64,000 bases of DNA, taken from Ypsolopha sequella. Taxonomy: Eukaryota > Arthropoda > Insecta > Lepidoptera > Ypsolophidae. Shown here one piece after another: positions 44,766 through 56,077 of the stretch. Below the pieces are notes generated by a model that had not been told where the DNA came from, searched no databases, and saw only the letters and a program-made list of their open reading frames with translations. Both the position numbers and the translations under genes were made by a program. The stretch covers positions 17,995,280 to 18,059,279 of the forward strand of contig OW203998.1 of NCBI GenBank assembly GCA_934047225.1, given 5' to 3'. How positions within the stretch are numbered: the first letter of the stretch is position 1; every line of letters starts with the position of its first letter.

Positions 44766-45766
44766 AGTAAATGGATTCGAAAAAACTAATATTTTTTTTT
44801 TTGGTATCGCCTTAATTTCTTTTGTACTATCGATGTAAATTCACGTTTGAGGTGGATGTGACGGATTACGTTCCCAAACGCACAACTTATGACTATTTTT
44901 CTTATTTTGAAAGTAATAGAGTATAAAAGAATAGATTAATTATTTATTAAAGCATCAAAGGCTCAAACTTTGTTAGTACAACTTAAAAAATAAAATAAAA
45001 AATGTTAGTAAAAATTACAATCAAAAAATAAAAATAAAGATACAAAAAAGACAAATTTAGGGAAAGTGGTGTATTCGTATATAGATATATGTTTTTCTTT
45101 TTTTCATTAACCTGAATTCCTGCTGTCTTGCATTTTCTTATCCCTTGGTTAAAGTAGATATAAGTCATATATTGTATAGCATAAGTTTTATGTTGAAAAA
45201 AAAGACATGACCTTGCTAAGTTTCTTGCCCTTCTTCTTAGCAAGACTAATAAGGCGGAGGAGGGCGGAGGTAGGCATGTATTTATATATGTAACCTATTA
45301 CTATGTAGTATATAGGATGGGATTTGGTCGGCCGCCTGGATTCGTGCTGGATTTTTACCTTGGAAAATATATATTTTACCTATCATTTTAATCGTAAATA
45401 TATTGCTACATAAATTAAATAAACCTTTATTCTAGTTCATGTACATTTATTATTTTATTACATATATTTTCTTTATTAGATTAAATTTGACGTGTAAAAA
45501 GTGTATATATCTATACCTGCTTTGCAAAATAAACTATTTGAATTTTGAATTTGAATTCGTTATTTCCTCACCACTCCCCCTGATGTTTCACAGCAATGAC
45601 TCAGGTACGTACAGTCCAGTCTGCTTGCGACCATATTCAGAATGCTATTGGTGCTACCCCGCACCCTGCGCACCAGCGAAGCGCATCTTTTGCGCATCGT
45701 TGCATAAAAACAATCTACTCGCACCTCCGCGAACATCCCTGATGCGCTGCAGAAGCGTGGTAGCCC
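44766..45766. other. AT-rich with a GC-rich patch at 45580-45760
   Basis: 45580-45760 is GC-rich. The - strand reads roughly 'LQRIRDVRGGASRLFLCND' and 'STNSILNMVASRLDCTY' with frameshifts. This looks like decayed protein-coding sequence, probably a transposon, which I cannot assign. The 118-codon + frame over it (45439-45795) is likely a shadow. Confidence 0.4.
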
Positions 45767-46003
45767 GTGGTAATGTGATTTATGGCATTATATGACAACA
45801 GTTTAATGTCATATAGGCTTTTATAGCGTAGTGGTGTTATTTTTTGCAAACATTTGTAAATGATCCTGTACAACAACTTAGGAAAATATAGGAAAACTTA
45901 GCTAGAAAAGCCAAATTGACATAAAACTATTGTCGCGTAATGCCATAAATCACATAAATTTAAACAAACGTTTCATTCAAAAATAAGATAAGTCTTAATA
46001 AAA
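45767..46003. repeat. foldback copy of the 'tgatttatggcatt' family
   Basis: The left arm 'gtgatttatggcattatatg', 'acaacagtttaatgtcatat', 'aggctttt' is inverted on the right as 'gaaaagccaaattgacataa', 'aactattgtcgcgtaatgcc', 'ataaatcac'. Single-armed relatives are at 5691 and 9998. Confidence 0.8.
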
Positions 46004-46440
46004 GTAGGTGTATGTATTTATTATATTTTTAATTGTACTATATGGTGACTAAGCAAGCAAGTACAATATCTGGAAAAAACAGGCTTTTTTGTAAAAACAA
46101 ACCTTCGAATGTATTTTTTATTGTAGATTAATCATGTGAGTAAAACATCAAAAACAACGCCATTTTGCCAAGGACAAGGACCAAAACCCAACATGGTTGA
46201 TGATATAGGCTACGATAACATTTCGGGGCTCGGAACGGAAGGAAGGGTACAAGAGGGGTCGGAAATAAATTATATTGTCACCTGAGGATATATGACAGAG
46301 TTCGGTCCCCGGTCGAGTAGATCGTATGAAAGATATTGACATCCGATCTAATGAATGGGATTCTCTGAAAGGTTTCATTTTCAATAAAAATAAACGTCTC
46401 TACATATTTACCGTCCGAAATCAATTTTCGAAATGTTTCA

Positions 46441-47046
46441 TTAATAAAAAAAAACTGGCCAAGTGCGTGTCGGGCCACGCGCAGTGTAGGGCTTAATATG
46501 CGGACTTCTTCTCCAACTAGATTTTATAAGTTTGTCGACTAATACAGATCGCGCCAAACTTCTAGTACGCTCGGAAGTTGCTCTTCCCAAGAACGGCTCA
46601 TACATTTTGTTCCTGCTGATGCGAATCGCCTCGTGTTTAGAGGGGACTAAAAGTTTGGCGCGATCTGTACTCGTTAACTTGTAAAGCCTACTTAGCTGTA
46701 ATAGTTTTCCTTTTAATTTCGTTATGTATACTACTGCCGTGATTTTTTTCACGTCCCCAAATACAACTGTTTCGCTGGCAGGGGGGGACACTTGACTCTA
46801 ACAAAAATTAACAATTTTAAGCTTAATATTTCGCAAACGGAACCCTGGATCGAAAAATGGTCTTCTCACACCCCCAATACTTTTAAATTACCTATCCAAC
46901 GACACCCCACACTAGGGGATAGACGAGAAAAAAAATATCATCCCCATTTTACGTGCAGGGGAGGTACCCTAAAAAAAATTATCTGTACCACGTTATCGGC
47001 GTGATAAATATGTATACCCATGCCAAATAACAGAAGCTAAGCCGCG

Positions 47047-47089
<43 letters not shown>

Positions 47090-47140
47090 GGACATGGCGA
47101 AACTATAAGGGTTCCTTGTTGTTGACTATGGAACTCTAAA
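46441..47140 (+). mobile_element. interspersed repeat, 'ggttccgta' family (copy 3)
   Basis: It starts 'ctggccaagtgcgtgtcggg' and ends after a GACA microsatellite with 'gggttccttgttgttgacta', 'tggaactctaaaaa'. The interior at 46545-46670 has inverted 'gatcgcgccaaactt' / 'aagtttggcgcgatc', indicating a nested palindromic insertion. The ORFs in this span are incidental. Confidence 0.65.
47046..47091 (+). repeat. (GACA)n microsatellite
   Basis: About 11 GACA units precede the 3' end of the interspersed repeat. Confidence 0.95.
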
Positions 47141-48885
47141 AACAAGGTACTCGGAAATTTTATTTGCAAAAAAGGTATATCCACAAAGTACCTTGAAAAT
47201 CTACTTATTCAGGGACGAGGCCGCAACTCGCATTGGGGAAGGGCATTTATCTGATTTCCTTGATATCATTCTTCGAGTTATCGTTTCTAAACAAGAGTCA
47301 CTGGTACAGTAGAGACCACATCAAGCTATACACTTTGTAGCATTGCAAATTTTGTAGGTGCGGTTATCACAAAGTTTTCGCGTCGTTTTATTTGCTTGCC
47401 GGAAAGTTTCGGTTTTACCCTCTGTTCGCTGACATGAACTTCGTTCGTTTTGTCTGGTGGAGTAGCGAGACCATTTCCGGTGATTGCTCGATCAGTCTTT
47501 TGGGTTGTCAAGACGTGTCTTGTGTCTTATTTTTTTACAATAATGGCGGATTTTGCCAACACGACTTCGTGATAGTTCTAAGATAAATTTTACATATGCG
47601 TATGGATTGATTTTGAAAAGGAATTTTTTCGTCGGGTTGGAGGGAGTTCTGAATATTCGTCAGATCATGGGTGTGTTTGTTTTCAAGATCTTCAGTATAC
47701 AAGATCTTCTTGTTACCGAGTGTACCAGTTTTCGTGATTTACCAGCTGGCAGTGGAATGAACGCCGCGTGGTGTACGCCGTAAGCAGTTCCTTTTTGTCT
47801 GCGGTGACGTGGATCGTTGACCTTGAAGGGAGCGGCGGACGGTGTGTCATTTCCGTGGAGTGTAATGCATAAATTCAAGTAGGTGTTGGAATTTTTACTT
47901 TTATCCACACACAGTTAGGATACCGGGGACGGTATGTTTTCAGGACACATAGTTATGTGTCCTTTTAGTATCAAAGGTTAAATTTTCTTCCTGTTTCGCC
48001 GAATAACCCAAACTGTAAAATTTAATGTTCTGTATTATTTTTTTTCTTTCCTGGTAGAACTGAATGGTGTACCAGACGATTTGGTTTTAAGAGTATGTTC
48101 GACAAATATTTATTGTTGTAGGATCTACGGCTCCCCTGAGCTAGATTTTATTTAGGGAATTGTTTCCCTTGTTTGTTTACCAGTTTTGTTTCTTTTAAAG
48201 TGTTTTTTTTTTTTAATGTAATTTTCACAAGATTCCAAGTAATTTAGTTACCAGTGGATAAGGTGGTAACAATTCCACCTAGTTGTCACTTAAATGTTTA
48301 TTTTTTGTCTTGGCATTACTAATACCGTTGTAATATTACTCCGGATGTTAAGGCGGCTCTTAACACAACAATTTTAAGGTACGGAAGGTCGTAGTAATGT
48401 CTTGGCAGAGAATTGCCAAATGAAGGTCTTGGCCAAACACTGGTAACAAAGATAAATTTTTCTGTTAACATCTTTCCTTATCTTGTGAATGTTAGATTGT
48501 AGTTTTGATAAAGTTAAATAAACCTAATTGTATAGTACCTCGAAGTTTTCTTCAGAACCTTATACCATCGATTAGGTTACTATTAGGTCACTGTTTAAGT
48601 TTTATCTTGTTCAGTTGCATGACCGGTGGAAAGACCGGGTACCCGCTGGTCGTGCTATCTGACAACTTGCAGTACGAAATTAGCCCCTACAAAGAAAAAT
48701 ATAAGATAGGTACAAAGTCCAATGTGTCTTACTTGATGCGGTCTCCACTGTAACTTGCGTTCATATATCACACTTGCTGAACATCGAGTGATCCAGGTTT
48801 TGACAGCTCCTTGACCGATCACAGCTTGAGGTTTACTCAAGCACTCAAAGTTAAGGATGTGCTATTTTGGCTGTAAGCCATAAAG
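47141..48885. other. moderate-GC stretch, no gene recognised
   Basis: This part is less AT-rich than its surroundings and has several 60-82-codon frames on both strands, but no domain I know. A TGTTAAG-gcggct-CTTAACA hairpin lies at 48346-48365. The composition would fit an untranslated leader or decayed internal region of an LTR element; there is no direct evidence for that. Confidence 0.4.
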
Positions 48886-49283
48886 CCTTTTTCAATGCAA
48901 GTGCTCGTAAAGGCCCACTATTTATGCATCAAAACCGAACAGAAAGTCGATTATTTTGCCCTAGGGCTTTATTATTATAATTTTTTTAAATTTATTTGCA
49001 ATGGTTGGCTAACCTGCAGCCTTTCCTGTGTACCATAGATGTCATACTTTTTTTCCACTGTTTAACGGCTCTGGATACAGTCCTTTTGAGCCAATCATAA
49101 TTTAAAGTTCACAAGATTATATTTGTGTTCATTTCCTCACACTATGCATTGAAAAACGTAGTATGATCACGGGCGTAAAAGCAATAAATTACTCGGTTAC
49201 GTTTAAAACACTCGCTACGCTCGTGTTTTAAATTGTCCTCGTAATTTATTACTTTTCGCCCTTGTAGCATAAACTACTATTTT
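48886..49283 (+). repeat. element C, short derivative (copy 3)
   Basis: Blocks 1 and 2 are joined directly at about 49125, unlike at 9 kb. It is collinear with the inverse of 14893-15281 and more similar to that copy than to the 9-kb one. It contains a perfect-looking 'aaaacactcgctacgctcgt' stem region whose complement follows ('gtgttttaaa'). Confidence 0.85.
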
Positions 49284-49584
49284 ATCACTAATGCTCTGAA
49301 AACAAGTTGTATTTAACTCGTTATGTGGAAGTTAAATGAAATTTAGAACCCTAGCGAGGTAAGTAAATTTGAAAATCGAACGAGGCTACTTTCTTTGTCT
49401 TTTGGGACAAGACCTCATATTTGAGGCTCGATCCCGGGAAGACCCTTAAAAGTGACATAATAAATTGGTTTTCTTTTAAATATGATCGTAATGGCCAGCA
49501 AGAAGAAAAAAAAGAAAATTGGCGCCAGTCAAAGCAAATCTTGTTGAAAATTGTTCTTAGAAATATATTTTTAACGAAAAAATT

Positions 49585-49785
49585 ATGAATTCAAGTCATT
49601 ATGATGATTCTGATTTAATGCCTGAATCGATAAAACTACAGGCGAAGGCAGTCGTAGAAAACCCTCCGATTTCAAACGAGAGATACTTGAGAACCTTTGA
49701 CGATTTTATCAACTTGCGGACTGAAAATAAAATAAAAATCTTCGTCGGAAAGTGTACGTTGATTTTTATTTCTTCGCATTGGTGA
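49585..49785 (+). pseudogene. tyrosine-recombinase-like N-terminal fragment
   Basis: The 66-codon frame 'MNSSHYDDSDLMPESIKL', 'QAKAVVENPPISNERYLRTF', 'DDFINLRTENKIKIF' resembles the N-terminal core-binding region of the DUF3504-type family (acidic start, 'ERYLRTYDDFI.W....' helices). It then loses the frame. It lies 300 bp after a copy of element C. Together with 9355-9841 and 28065-28226 this is the third such fragment. The catalytic domain is absent. Confidence 0.5.
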
Positions 49786-49913
49786 TGAAAAGTAGAGTAT
49801 TGCACTCAGGTGTAAATGATCAATTACACCCTCGAACCATAAGCGCACCAGCTAGTGAAGCGACAAAAATATATATGAATGGAAGGGAATTTTTTTTTGT
49901 GATTTCAGTATTT

Positions 49914-49991
49914 TCTCCATACTAAAAGTCGTTCTTTACCATTGACTGAATAAGCTCTTCAAATGGTTACACCTTTCTGTAACACGTTGTA
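49914..49991. repeat. single arm of the 17.1-kb MITE family
   Basis: 'ctccatactaaaagtcgttc' and 'attgactgaataagctcttc' match the right arm of 17107-17372. No opposite arm was found nearby. Confidence 0.8.
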
Positions 49992-50458
49992 TACCTAGGT
50001 ATGCAGTAGATGGACAGATTCACGAACTGACCGAAAACCCTTAACCAAAAGGGCTACGAGAGAACAACAAAAAATAAATAAGAGGAAAACGAAACAAAGC
50101 CCGTTTCACAGATAAACTTCAAATAAAGCAAAGTAAATAAGTAAATCTGTAGTAAGACCCACGTTCGAATAAATCCTGAATAATTTTGCACCCTAAGCTT
50201 TCAGCGCCAATGTTGAAAATGTAATAACTCCAAGTTAAGTCACTTAACATTTTAATTAAGGCTTAATCCCGGCTTTTGGTGATTTAATGGAATTGTACAA
50301 TCAAGGTCAGGGCTTTCTATCCGGTTTAGCTAAAATATACCAATAGTATTTTATTTTGTATTTGTTAGAGTTCGGAACAGAAGTTGAATACTGTTAGCGT
50401 AACTTGCTAAAAAATCAAACGATAATAACTTTCGTCTATTTTTAGAATCACGAACGCA

Positions 50459-50690
50459 AAAAACAAAAACCGGTCACGTCCGGGTCAGGCCGCACTCTTT
50501 TAAGGTTCCGTATTTATGACCAATTATTCCAAACTAGATATTTATTTAATTTTAGGTAATGTTCTAATTCTGTCAGGATAAAAACTGCAAAATTAAGTTG
50601 GTTGAGTATTTGGGGATGTAACCCTAAAACTACATTATAAACAGGCGTTTTAAGAGTATGACATAGCCAAAACAAAAACCAGTTCCGGGC
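50459..50690 (+). mobile_element. interspersed repeat, 'ggttccgta' family (copy 4, partial)
   Basis: 'aaaccggtcacgtccgggtc', 'aaggttccgta', 'aaattaagttg', 'gtaaccctaaaact' and 'ggcgttttaag' align with 2683-3165. Confidence 0.65.
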
Positions 50691-50817
50691 GTGGCTTATT
50701 CTATTTTACGATAGCGCGCGGGGGGAAATTCGTCCCGGTCTCTAAGCTCGCGTCACCATAGCAAAAATACGAATAGAGTGGACGAGGCAGGGTCAAAAGT
50801 AATACGTATTTTATTTT

Positions 50818-51210
50818 AAAAACTATCTAAATAATTTTGAAGCCGAGAACAATCATCTTGGCATGAGATAAGCTTAAAAATCTTTTGTATCATCAGCATA
50901 CAGTTAGTGACATGAAAAAGAGATCACTTACACTGTAGCAACATTATTAATGTAAAGGGTAAAAAATTAAAGGGTCTAAATGCGAACTCCGATACTTGAT
51001 CGGAAGTAAGTATTTTAAAGGCATTTTAGATCTTGAAATTTCACGCCATGTTCTATGTCTGACTATTAATAAACTCTTACCTCCATTCGTCCAACGATGA
51101 GTGAACGAAATCAAGCTAAACAAAGAGTTAGAACTAAGCCATGTAAATATTAAAGCAAACACGGCCGGTGTTGCTACGAGGCCAGAAATTTGAACATATA
51201 AACAAGACAT
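50818..51210 (-). pseudogene. LINE reverse-transcriptase fragment (copy A)
   Basis: The - strand includes the palm box 'YADDT' at 50889-50900 and, just before it in frameshifted form, 'YRSSHLDPLIFY', the 'G.PQGS.L.PLLF' block of RTs. It is cut at 50818 by the repeat boundary. The full context is in copy B (57700-59030). Confidence 0.65.
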
Positions 51211-52133
51211 GTGGTTTTATGGCCCAGAGTTCCTGGACAGATAAAAATTGGCCAACAAGTTACTAAAGAGAGCATTTTTTTTTTGGTTGGGGAAGTCCTG
51301 GACGTTGGTGACGGTCCAGGTGTGCCTATGAATGAGAGCGAAGCCTATGGAGAGGAAAGTAGTGACGGTCCAGATGTGCCTATGAAAGAAAGTGAAGCCT
51401 ATGGAGAGGAAAGTATGGATGAAGATAGTCCAGTCCTCGGGTTTTCAATGCCAGTATCTCAGGTAGACTCTGTAAATGAAAATGTAAATAGTATAAAAAA
51501 AAAATACAGTCTGAATTCTTTCCAGAAGAACACCTGTCAAGAAACCTCTGCCTATTTACAGACATAGATAGTATCCTCAGATGTGAAGGTCGTTTGGACA
51601 AATACGATGATAAAAATTATCAAATTCTGTTGCCAAAAGACCACACACTTACTTACTATACTTTTACATATCTAGGGAAATATATACATACATACACATA
51701 TCTGTATGTCGAAAGAAGGCGTGACAAGGAAAAGCGATGGATTTGCCTTTTTATTTGTCTGTTTACCTCGAGGTGGTGAATGACCTGACAGCAGAGGAAA
51801 CTGGAAGGTTGGGAAAATAGGTATCTTCCCTTATCACAAGTTCAGATGGTCATTGGAGATCAGCAAGAGTAAAAGTTGTAAATACTGAACTTATCTGTTT
51901 CCATTCGTCACATGTGTACATTAGAAGTAGATCTCTCTAATATTAATAAAGATTTTGTTATGGAAGATGAGGAACCTGAGCAAGCCTCTCTTGGTGACTC
52001 ACAGGCACCAGTTACGAGTGGTTGTATAGAGGAATCACGAGAGATGGTGACTGAAGTTGAAGACTATATAGCAGCTATTCGGACAAGAGACAAAATTACC
52101 GATTGGACGAGCCAGCTTGTTGCCTTATTATAA
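51211..52133 (+). pseudogene. BEL/Pao pol 3' end (copy A)
   Basis: From 51561 the frame gives 'DSILRCEGRLDKYDDKNYQ', 'ILLPKDHTLTYY', the start of the integrase H2C2-type region of BEL/Pao elements ('.RV.GRL......PILLP..H.L'). The zinc-finger His/Cys pairs and the catalytic core are deleted. After a stop, 'LTAEETGRLGK', 'SSDGHWRSARVKVVNTE' and 'CTLEVD' correspond to the integrase C-terminal domain, and a final 73-codon frame ends 'AAIRTRDKITDWTSQLVALL' at 52133. The upstream frame (51211-51567) has an 18-residue duplication, 'DGP.VPM.ESEAYGEES'. The same is found at 59028-59950. Confidence 0.75.
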
Positions 52134-52145
52134 CTTGTTTTCGCC

Positions 52146-52153
52146 TTGGGGAG
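52146..52153 (+). other. polypurine tract (copy A)
   Basis: 'ttggggag' directly before the LTR start TGTCGCGG and 12 bp after the pol stop. It would prime plus-strand synthesis. It is repeated at 59963-59970. Confidence 0.6.
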
Positions 52154-52880
52154 TGTCGCGGATTACCGCGAGCTCGGTCCTATGAAAACGTTTGGTGGTA
52201 AAATACAACTTGAACGCATCTTTATTTTGTGCTAGCAACACTTTTTCTTTTCTTTGGCTTACCCGCCTTTTTTTACCCGCCTGAATGTGAGTTGGACCAC
52301 ATTTTGCTTGCGCCCGTGAAGAGAGGACAGTCTCCGCATCTGCCTCGTGCGCACGAGCCAGGTTTCCTACGTGGCTGCGTGCGAATACTTTAATCAACAG
52401 TCACCCTGGTGAGTAATAGCACCTAATCATGTTGCTCATAACATTAGAAAGTGGTGGTGACTGGGAGGCGAGATGAATTGGTTATGTGCTGGTATCAGTG
52501 CGTCTTGGAGGCCACGATTCCGTCGTGGCTCTCTAGATGGGTAGTTGATACCAGCTGGTGGCATGGGTTGGACTGTAGGGGAGGTAGGAGGTCCATCTAC
52601 GGAACATAAAGGTTCCGCGTGCTCAGTGTTCACTAGGAGGTAAACTTGTCCCTCGGAACATGGGAGCTCCGAGAGAGTTGGTACAGCTTGCTGTACGTCG
52701 ACCATTGTCAACATCAGGCGAAGGCCTGATGCAATGGTGGCTCTCTCTCTTGTATTATAAATTGTAACAAAGATGAAAATGAGTGTTTCGCCTCCTAGTC
52801 GCTATAGCTTCTAGTAGACCTACTGTTTATAATATTATGTTGCGTGTAATATTTTTCTACCATTCCTAAAGGCCGCAACA
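52154..52880 (+). mobile_element. BEL/Pao LTR (first copy), 727 bp
   Basis: The LTR starts TGTCGCGG and ends CCGCAACA, inverted at 7 of 8 positions and with the canonical TG..CA. It follows the pol stop and a purine tract and is followed by a tRNA-Ala-like primer-binding site. It contains a strong hairpin at 52701-52738. The copy at 59971-60697 appears identical. Short frames on - (52128-52397, 52436-52714) are probably incidental. Confidence 0.75.
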
Positions 52881-52885
52881 TAAAA

Positions 52886-52901
52886 TGGTGGAGATGCTGG
52901 G
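52886..52901 (+). other. primer-binding site, tRNA-Ala type
   Basis: TGGTGGAGATGCTGGG begins 5 nt after the LTR. Its first 12 bases complement the 3' end (with CCA) of insect tRNA-Ala as I remember it, and 15 of 16 fit. This orients the element to the right and marks 52881 as the start of the internal region. Confidence 0.65.
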
Positions 52902-53012
52902 ATCACTGTCGTATGTCGGGTCCTGCCGGATTATTGAGAGCAGGACTGTTTTATCTTCCAATGATTAATAGTAAATTTTGATGGGGTAGTTTAATATCAA
53001 ATTAATATAAAG

Positions 53013-54170
53013 TTTTTTTGATAATTCGCTGAGACCAGTGGGGATCTCAGGAATTTAGGCCGGAAGGGTGCCAACAGACACCTAGGCATTAGTTTTGATA
53101 ATTCGCTGAGACCAGTGGGGATCTCAGGAATTTAGGCCGGAAGGGTGCAGCCAAGCACCTAGGCATTAGTTTTGATAATTCGCTGAGACCAGTGGGGATC
53201 TCAGGAATTTTGGCCGGAAGGGTGCAGACAAGCATCTAGGCATTAGTTTTTGATAATTTGCTGAGACCAGTGGGGATCTCAGGAATTTTGGCCGGAAGGG
53301 TGCGGACAAGCACCTAGGCATTAGTTTTGATAATTTGCTGAGACCAGTGGGGATCTCAGGAATTTTGGCCGGAAGGGTGCAGACAAGCACCTAGGCATTA
53401 GTTTTGATAATTTGCTGAGACCAGTGGGGATCTCAGGAATTTAGGCCGGAAGGGTGCAGACAAGCACCTAGGCATTAGTTTTGATAATTTGCTGAGACCA
53501 GTGGGGATCTCAGGAATTTTGGCCGGAAGGGTGCAGACAAGCACCTAGGCATTAGTTTTGATAATTTGCTGAGACCAGTGGGGATCTCAGGAATTTAGGC
53601 CGGAAGGGTGCAGACAAGCACCTAGGCATTAGTTTTGATAATTTGCTGAGACCAGTGGGGATCTCAGGAATTTTGGCCGGAAGGGTGCAGACAAGCACCT
53701 AGGCATGAGTTTTGATAATTTGCTGAGACCAGTAGGGATCTCAGGAATTTTGGCCAGAAGGGTGCAGACAAACACCTAGGCATGAGTTTTGATAATTTGC
53801 TGAGACCAGTAGGGATCTCAGGAATTTTGGCCGGAAGGGTGCAGACAAGCACCTAGGCATGAGTTTTGATAATTTGCTGAGACCAGTGGGGATCTCAGGA
53901 ATTTTGGCCGGAAGGGTGCAGACAAGCACCTAGGCATTAGTTTTGATAATTTGCTGAGACCAGTGGGGATCTCAGGAATTTTGGCCGAAAGGGTGCAGAC
54001 AAACACCTAGGCATGAGTTCTGATAATTTACTGATACCAGTGTGGATCGCAGGAATTTTGGCTGGAAGGGCGCAGACAAATGCCAAGGCATGAGTTTTGT
54101 TAATTTGCTGAGGCCAGTGGGGACCTCAGAAATTATATTTAAACCGGAAATGTGTCCACCTAGGCATATG
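53013..54170 (+). repeat. 77-bp minisatellite, ~15 copies
   Basis: 'gataat' starts recur at 53020, 53097, 53174, 53252 and then every 77 bp to 54022. Units 1-13 are near identical; later ones decay to about 54170, with traces to about 54290. Each unit contains CTGAGA-ccagtgggga-TCTCAG, a perfect 6-bp stem with a 10-nt loop, then 'ggccggaagggtgcag' and 'cacctaggcat'. The period is not a multiple of three, so the overlapping - frames of repeated peptides are artefacts. It lies in the internal region just behind the primer-binding site. Confidence 0.95.
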
Positions 54171-54290
54171 ATACCTTGGCATAATGGATTTTGATAGTTT
54201 ATTGGGGCCAGTAGGGACCTCATAAAATATGTTTGTTAACTAAAGTCGTACATTTGCTGAAACCAGTGGAGAATTCAGAAATTACGAGAT

Positions 54291-56077
54291 TAGGGCCCGA
54301 ATGGTGTGAACACACATAGGCTTTGAACATGTATGTGACTCATGACGAGAGTTGTTAATTTGTTCCACACTTAAGTTGAAACCCCAAAACGAGACGGGAG
54401 TTGTTTTATTATTTTTTTCTTTTTTCTTTTACCCAAGAACACTACGTTTGAAAATTTTTCGGTTCCGATGGGTTTTTTTGGCTGCGGCAGTGATCAATTT
54501 ATTCTATCAATTTATTCTATCAATCTATAATATCAACCTATAACAACGAATATCACTAAAATAAATCTGCTGTCATATTATTAAACGACAACAATAAGCT
54601 AGTAAATAAATGTTTTTTTTCCTTGTTATTAATGTTAGTGTCTCCTTTTTAAGACTTTATGTTAAAAATATTTAAAAATTCAATAAATCGATGCCGTATC
54701 GCAACTCGCAAGTTTATGTAAGAAATATGGTAAGCGAATATCATATTTACGATAATTATTACCTATAGATATAGGTTTCTATTTGTGTCATGTAAAATTA
54801 TGGTTGAAGATTTTGTTACATTTTCGTATTTATATTGATTTAGGTATTGTATTTTTACATTTTTAAACTTAACAATAATTATCGTACAACGTAAATGAAG
54901 TCCCACGCCACGATCAACAACCGATGACGGTGGCGTAGTTGAATTCGTCGCCCGACTCGATGAGAGTTTAATTCGATTAAAATAACTCGACTGGGCATCA
55001 CTACGAAAATATTTTCTTTCACTGAAATTGTATTGTTGTGAACTTGTAAAAGCAGAAATTCTCCTAAAAACTTGAATTACTACTTTTCCCGTGGTATTTT
55101 CATACTGTGTGGTTTAGCCATCGCTGTGTGTGTATTGTGTTATTCGATCCTTGTATGGTGCATTCATTGTTAAAACTTTTTGACCTGGAGTTCCTTAAAT
55201 GCTTATTTAAAGTTGGTATAAATTTAATTAACAAAAACGAAACGGTACTGTACGGGTTTTTGTTTAACAACAAAGAAGATAATACGATTGTCTTCTTTGA
55301 TAGTGCTGCCAGTGGCAGTAGTCAAGTGTATATGAGACAGCTCGAAAAACATATTCACGAGAAAATTAACATGTTGATCCAAAGATGTTATAAACATTTT
55401 GTTGATCGAATAATTTATCGGTGATCCTGAAAAAGAAAAACATGCAATTAATAATTTGTAAGTAATATAACAACCAATTTAGAAATGTCTTTCAATAGCT
55501 ACAACTTACGTTGTTAATTAATCAATTTATAAAAAGAACGTTATCATAACCTATTATTGAGATAAGCAGGATAGCGATTACAATTTTTGGCAAGTGCGAT
55601 AGAGATGGTATTGGGACCGGTGTCGCGACCCCTAGTTTATGAATCCGCACCCTGGAAGTCGCGTCAGTTTGAGAGGCTACAAATAGTACTCTGTGGAGGC
55701 TACGTGGGTGGGTGATAGTAATACCACGTGGAAATTTGTTTGTATACTTTAGACCGCGAAATAACTATGTAGATAGGTACCTGCTTATAAACAAAATCAA
55801 ATTCTAGGCTACACCGCCCGGTATTCAGCCCACTCTAGTTCCTGTAAACAAAACCAAAGTTACTTAACAATAAAGTAGTAAATAGCTACATGAACTTCTT
55901 GAAGCTAATGTGCAGTGCACGGCACACATAATTATGTTTTACTTGTTGACTTGATACTTAGATGACAAATAATATAAAATTTAACTTGTTTCAGTTGCAA
56001 ACACGACTTTGTTGTTGAATTACTGATTCCATAAATACTTATGGAATTAAAGCTACAATAAATACAATTTAACTTAC
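54291..56077. other. internal region of the LTR element, unrecognised
   Basis: AT-rich, with 'atcaatttattct' repeats at 54492-54530. The 105-codon + frame 55107-55424 (contains 'LYGFLFNNKEDNTIVFFD' and 'MRQLEKHIHEKINMLI') is the longest non-repeat frame here; I recognise no family. No gag zinc knuckle or protease motif was found. Confidence 0.45.

Larger units (their letters stand above)
50818..52880 (+). repeat. 2,063-bp direct repeat, copy A
   Basis: Every position compared, including seven identical predicted peptides, is repeated 7,817 bp downstream at 58635-60697. Similarity begins at 'aaaaactatctaa' and ends at 'ggccgcaaca' in both. The left boundary falls inside a LINE that is uninterrupted in copy B, so copy A is the truncated one. 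The block holds a LINE fragment (-), the 3' end of BEL/Pao pol, a polypurine tract and an LTR. Confidence 0.95.

Noticed and set aside
45439..45795. 118-codon + gene
   Set aside because: The first half is encoded by T-rich low-complexity DNA and the second overlaps a GC patch that reads more like decayed coding sequence on the other strand.
46993..47184. Cys/Val/Ser-rich protein on the - strand
   Set aside because: It is the translation of the GACA microsatellite.
52436..52714. 92-codon - strand gene in the LTR (also 60253-60531)
   Set aside because: Lies wholly within the LTR, antisense to the element; no known domain, and the two copies are identical by duplication, not by selection.
53013..54170. 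CRISPR array
   Set aside because: Units are contiguous 77-bp copies without unique spacers, in animal-like DNA.
53166..54223. Repetitive-protein genes on the - strand (MLVCTLPAKIPEIPTGL...)
   Set aside because: They come from reading the 77-bp minisatellite; the period is not a multiple of three, so frames shift from unit to unit.
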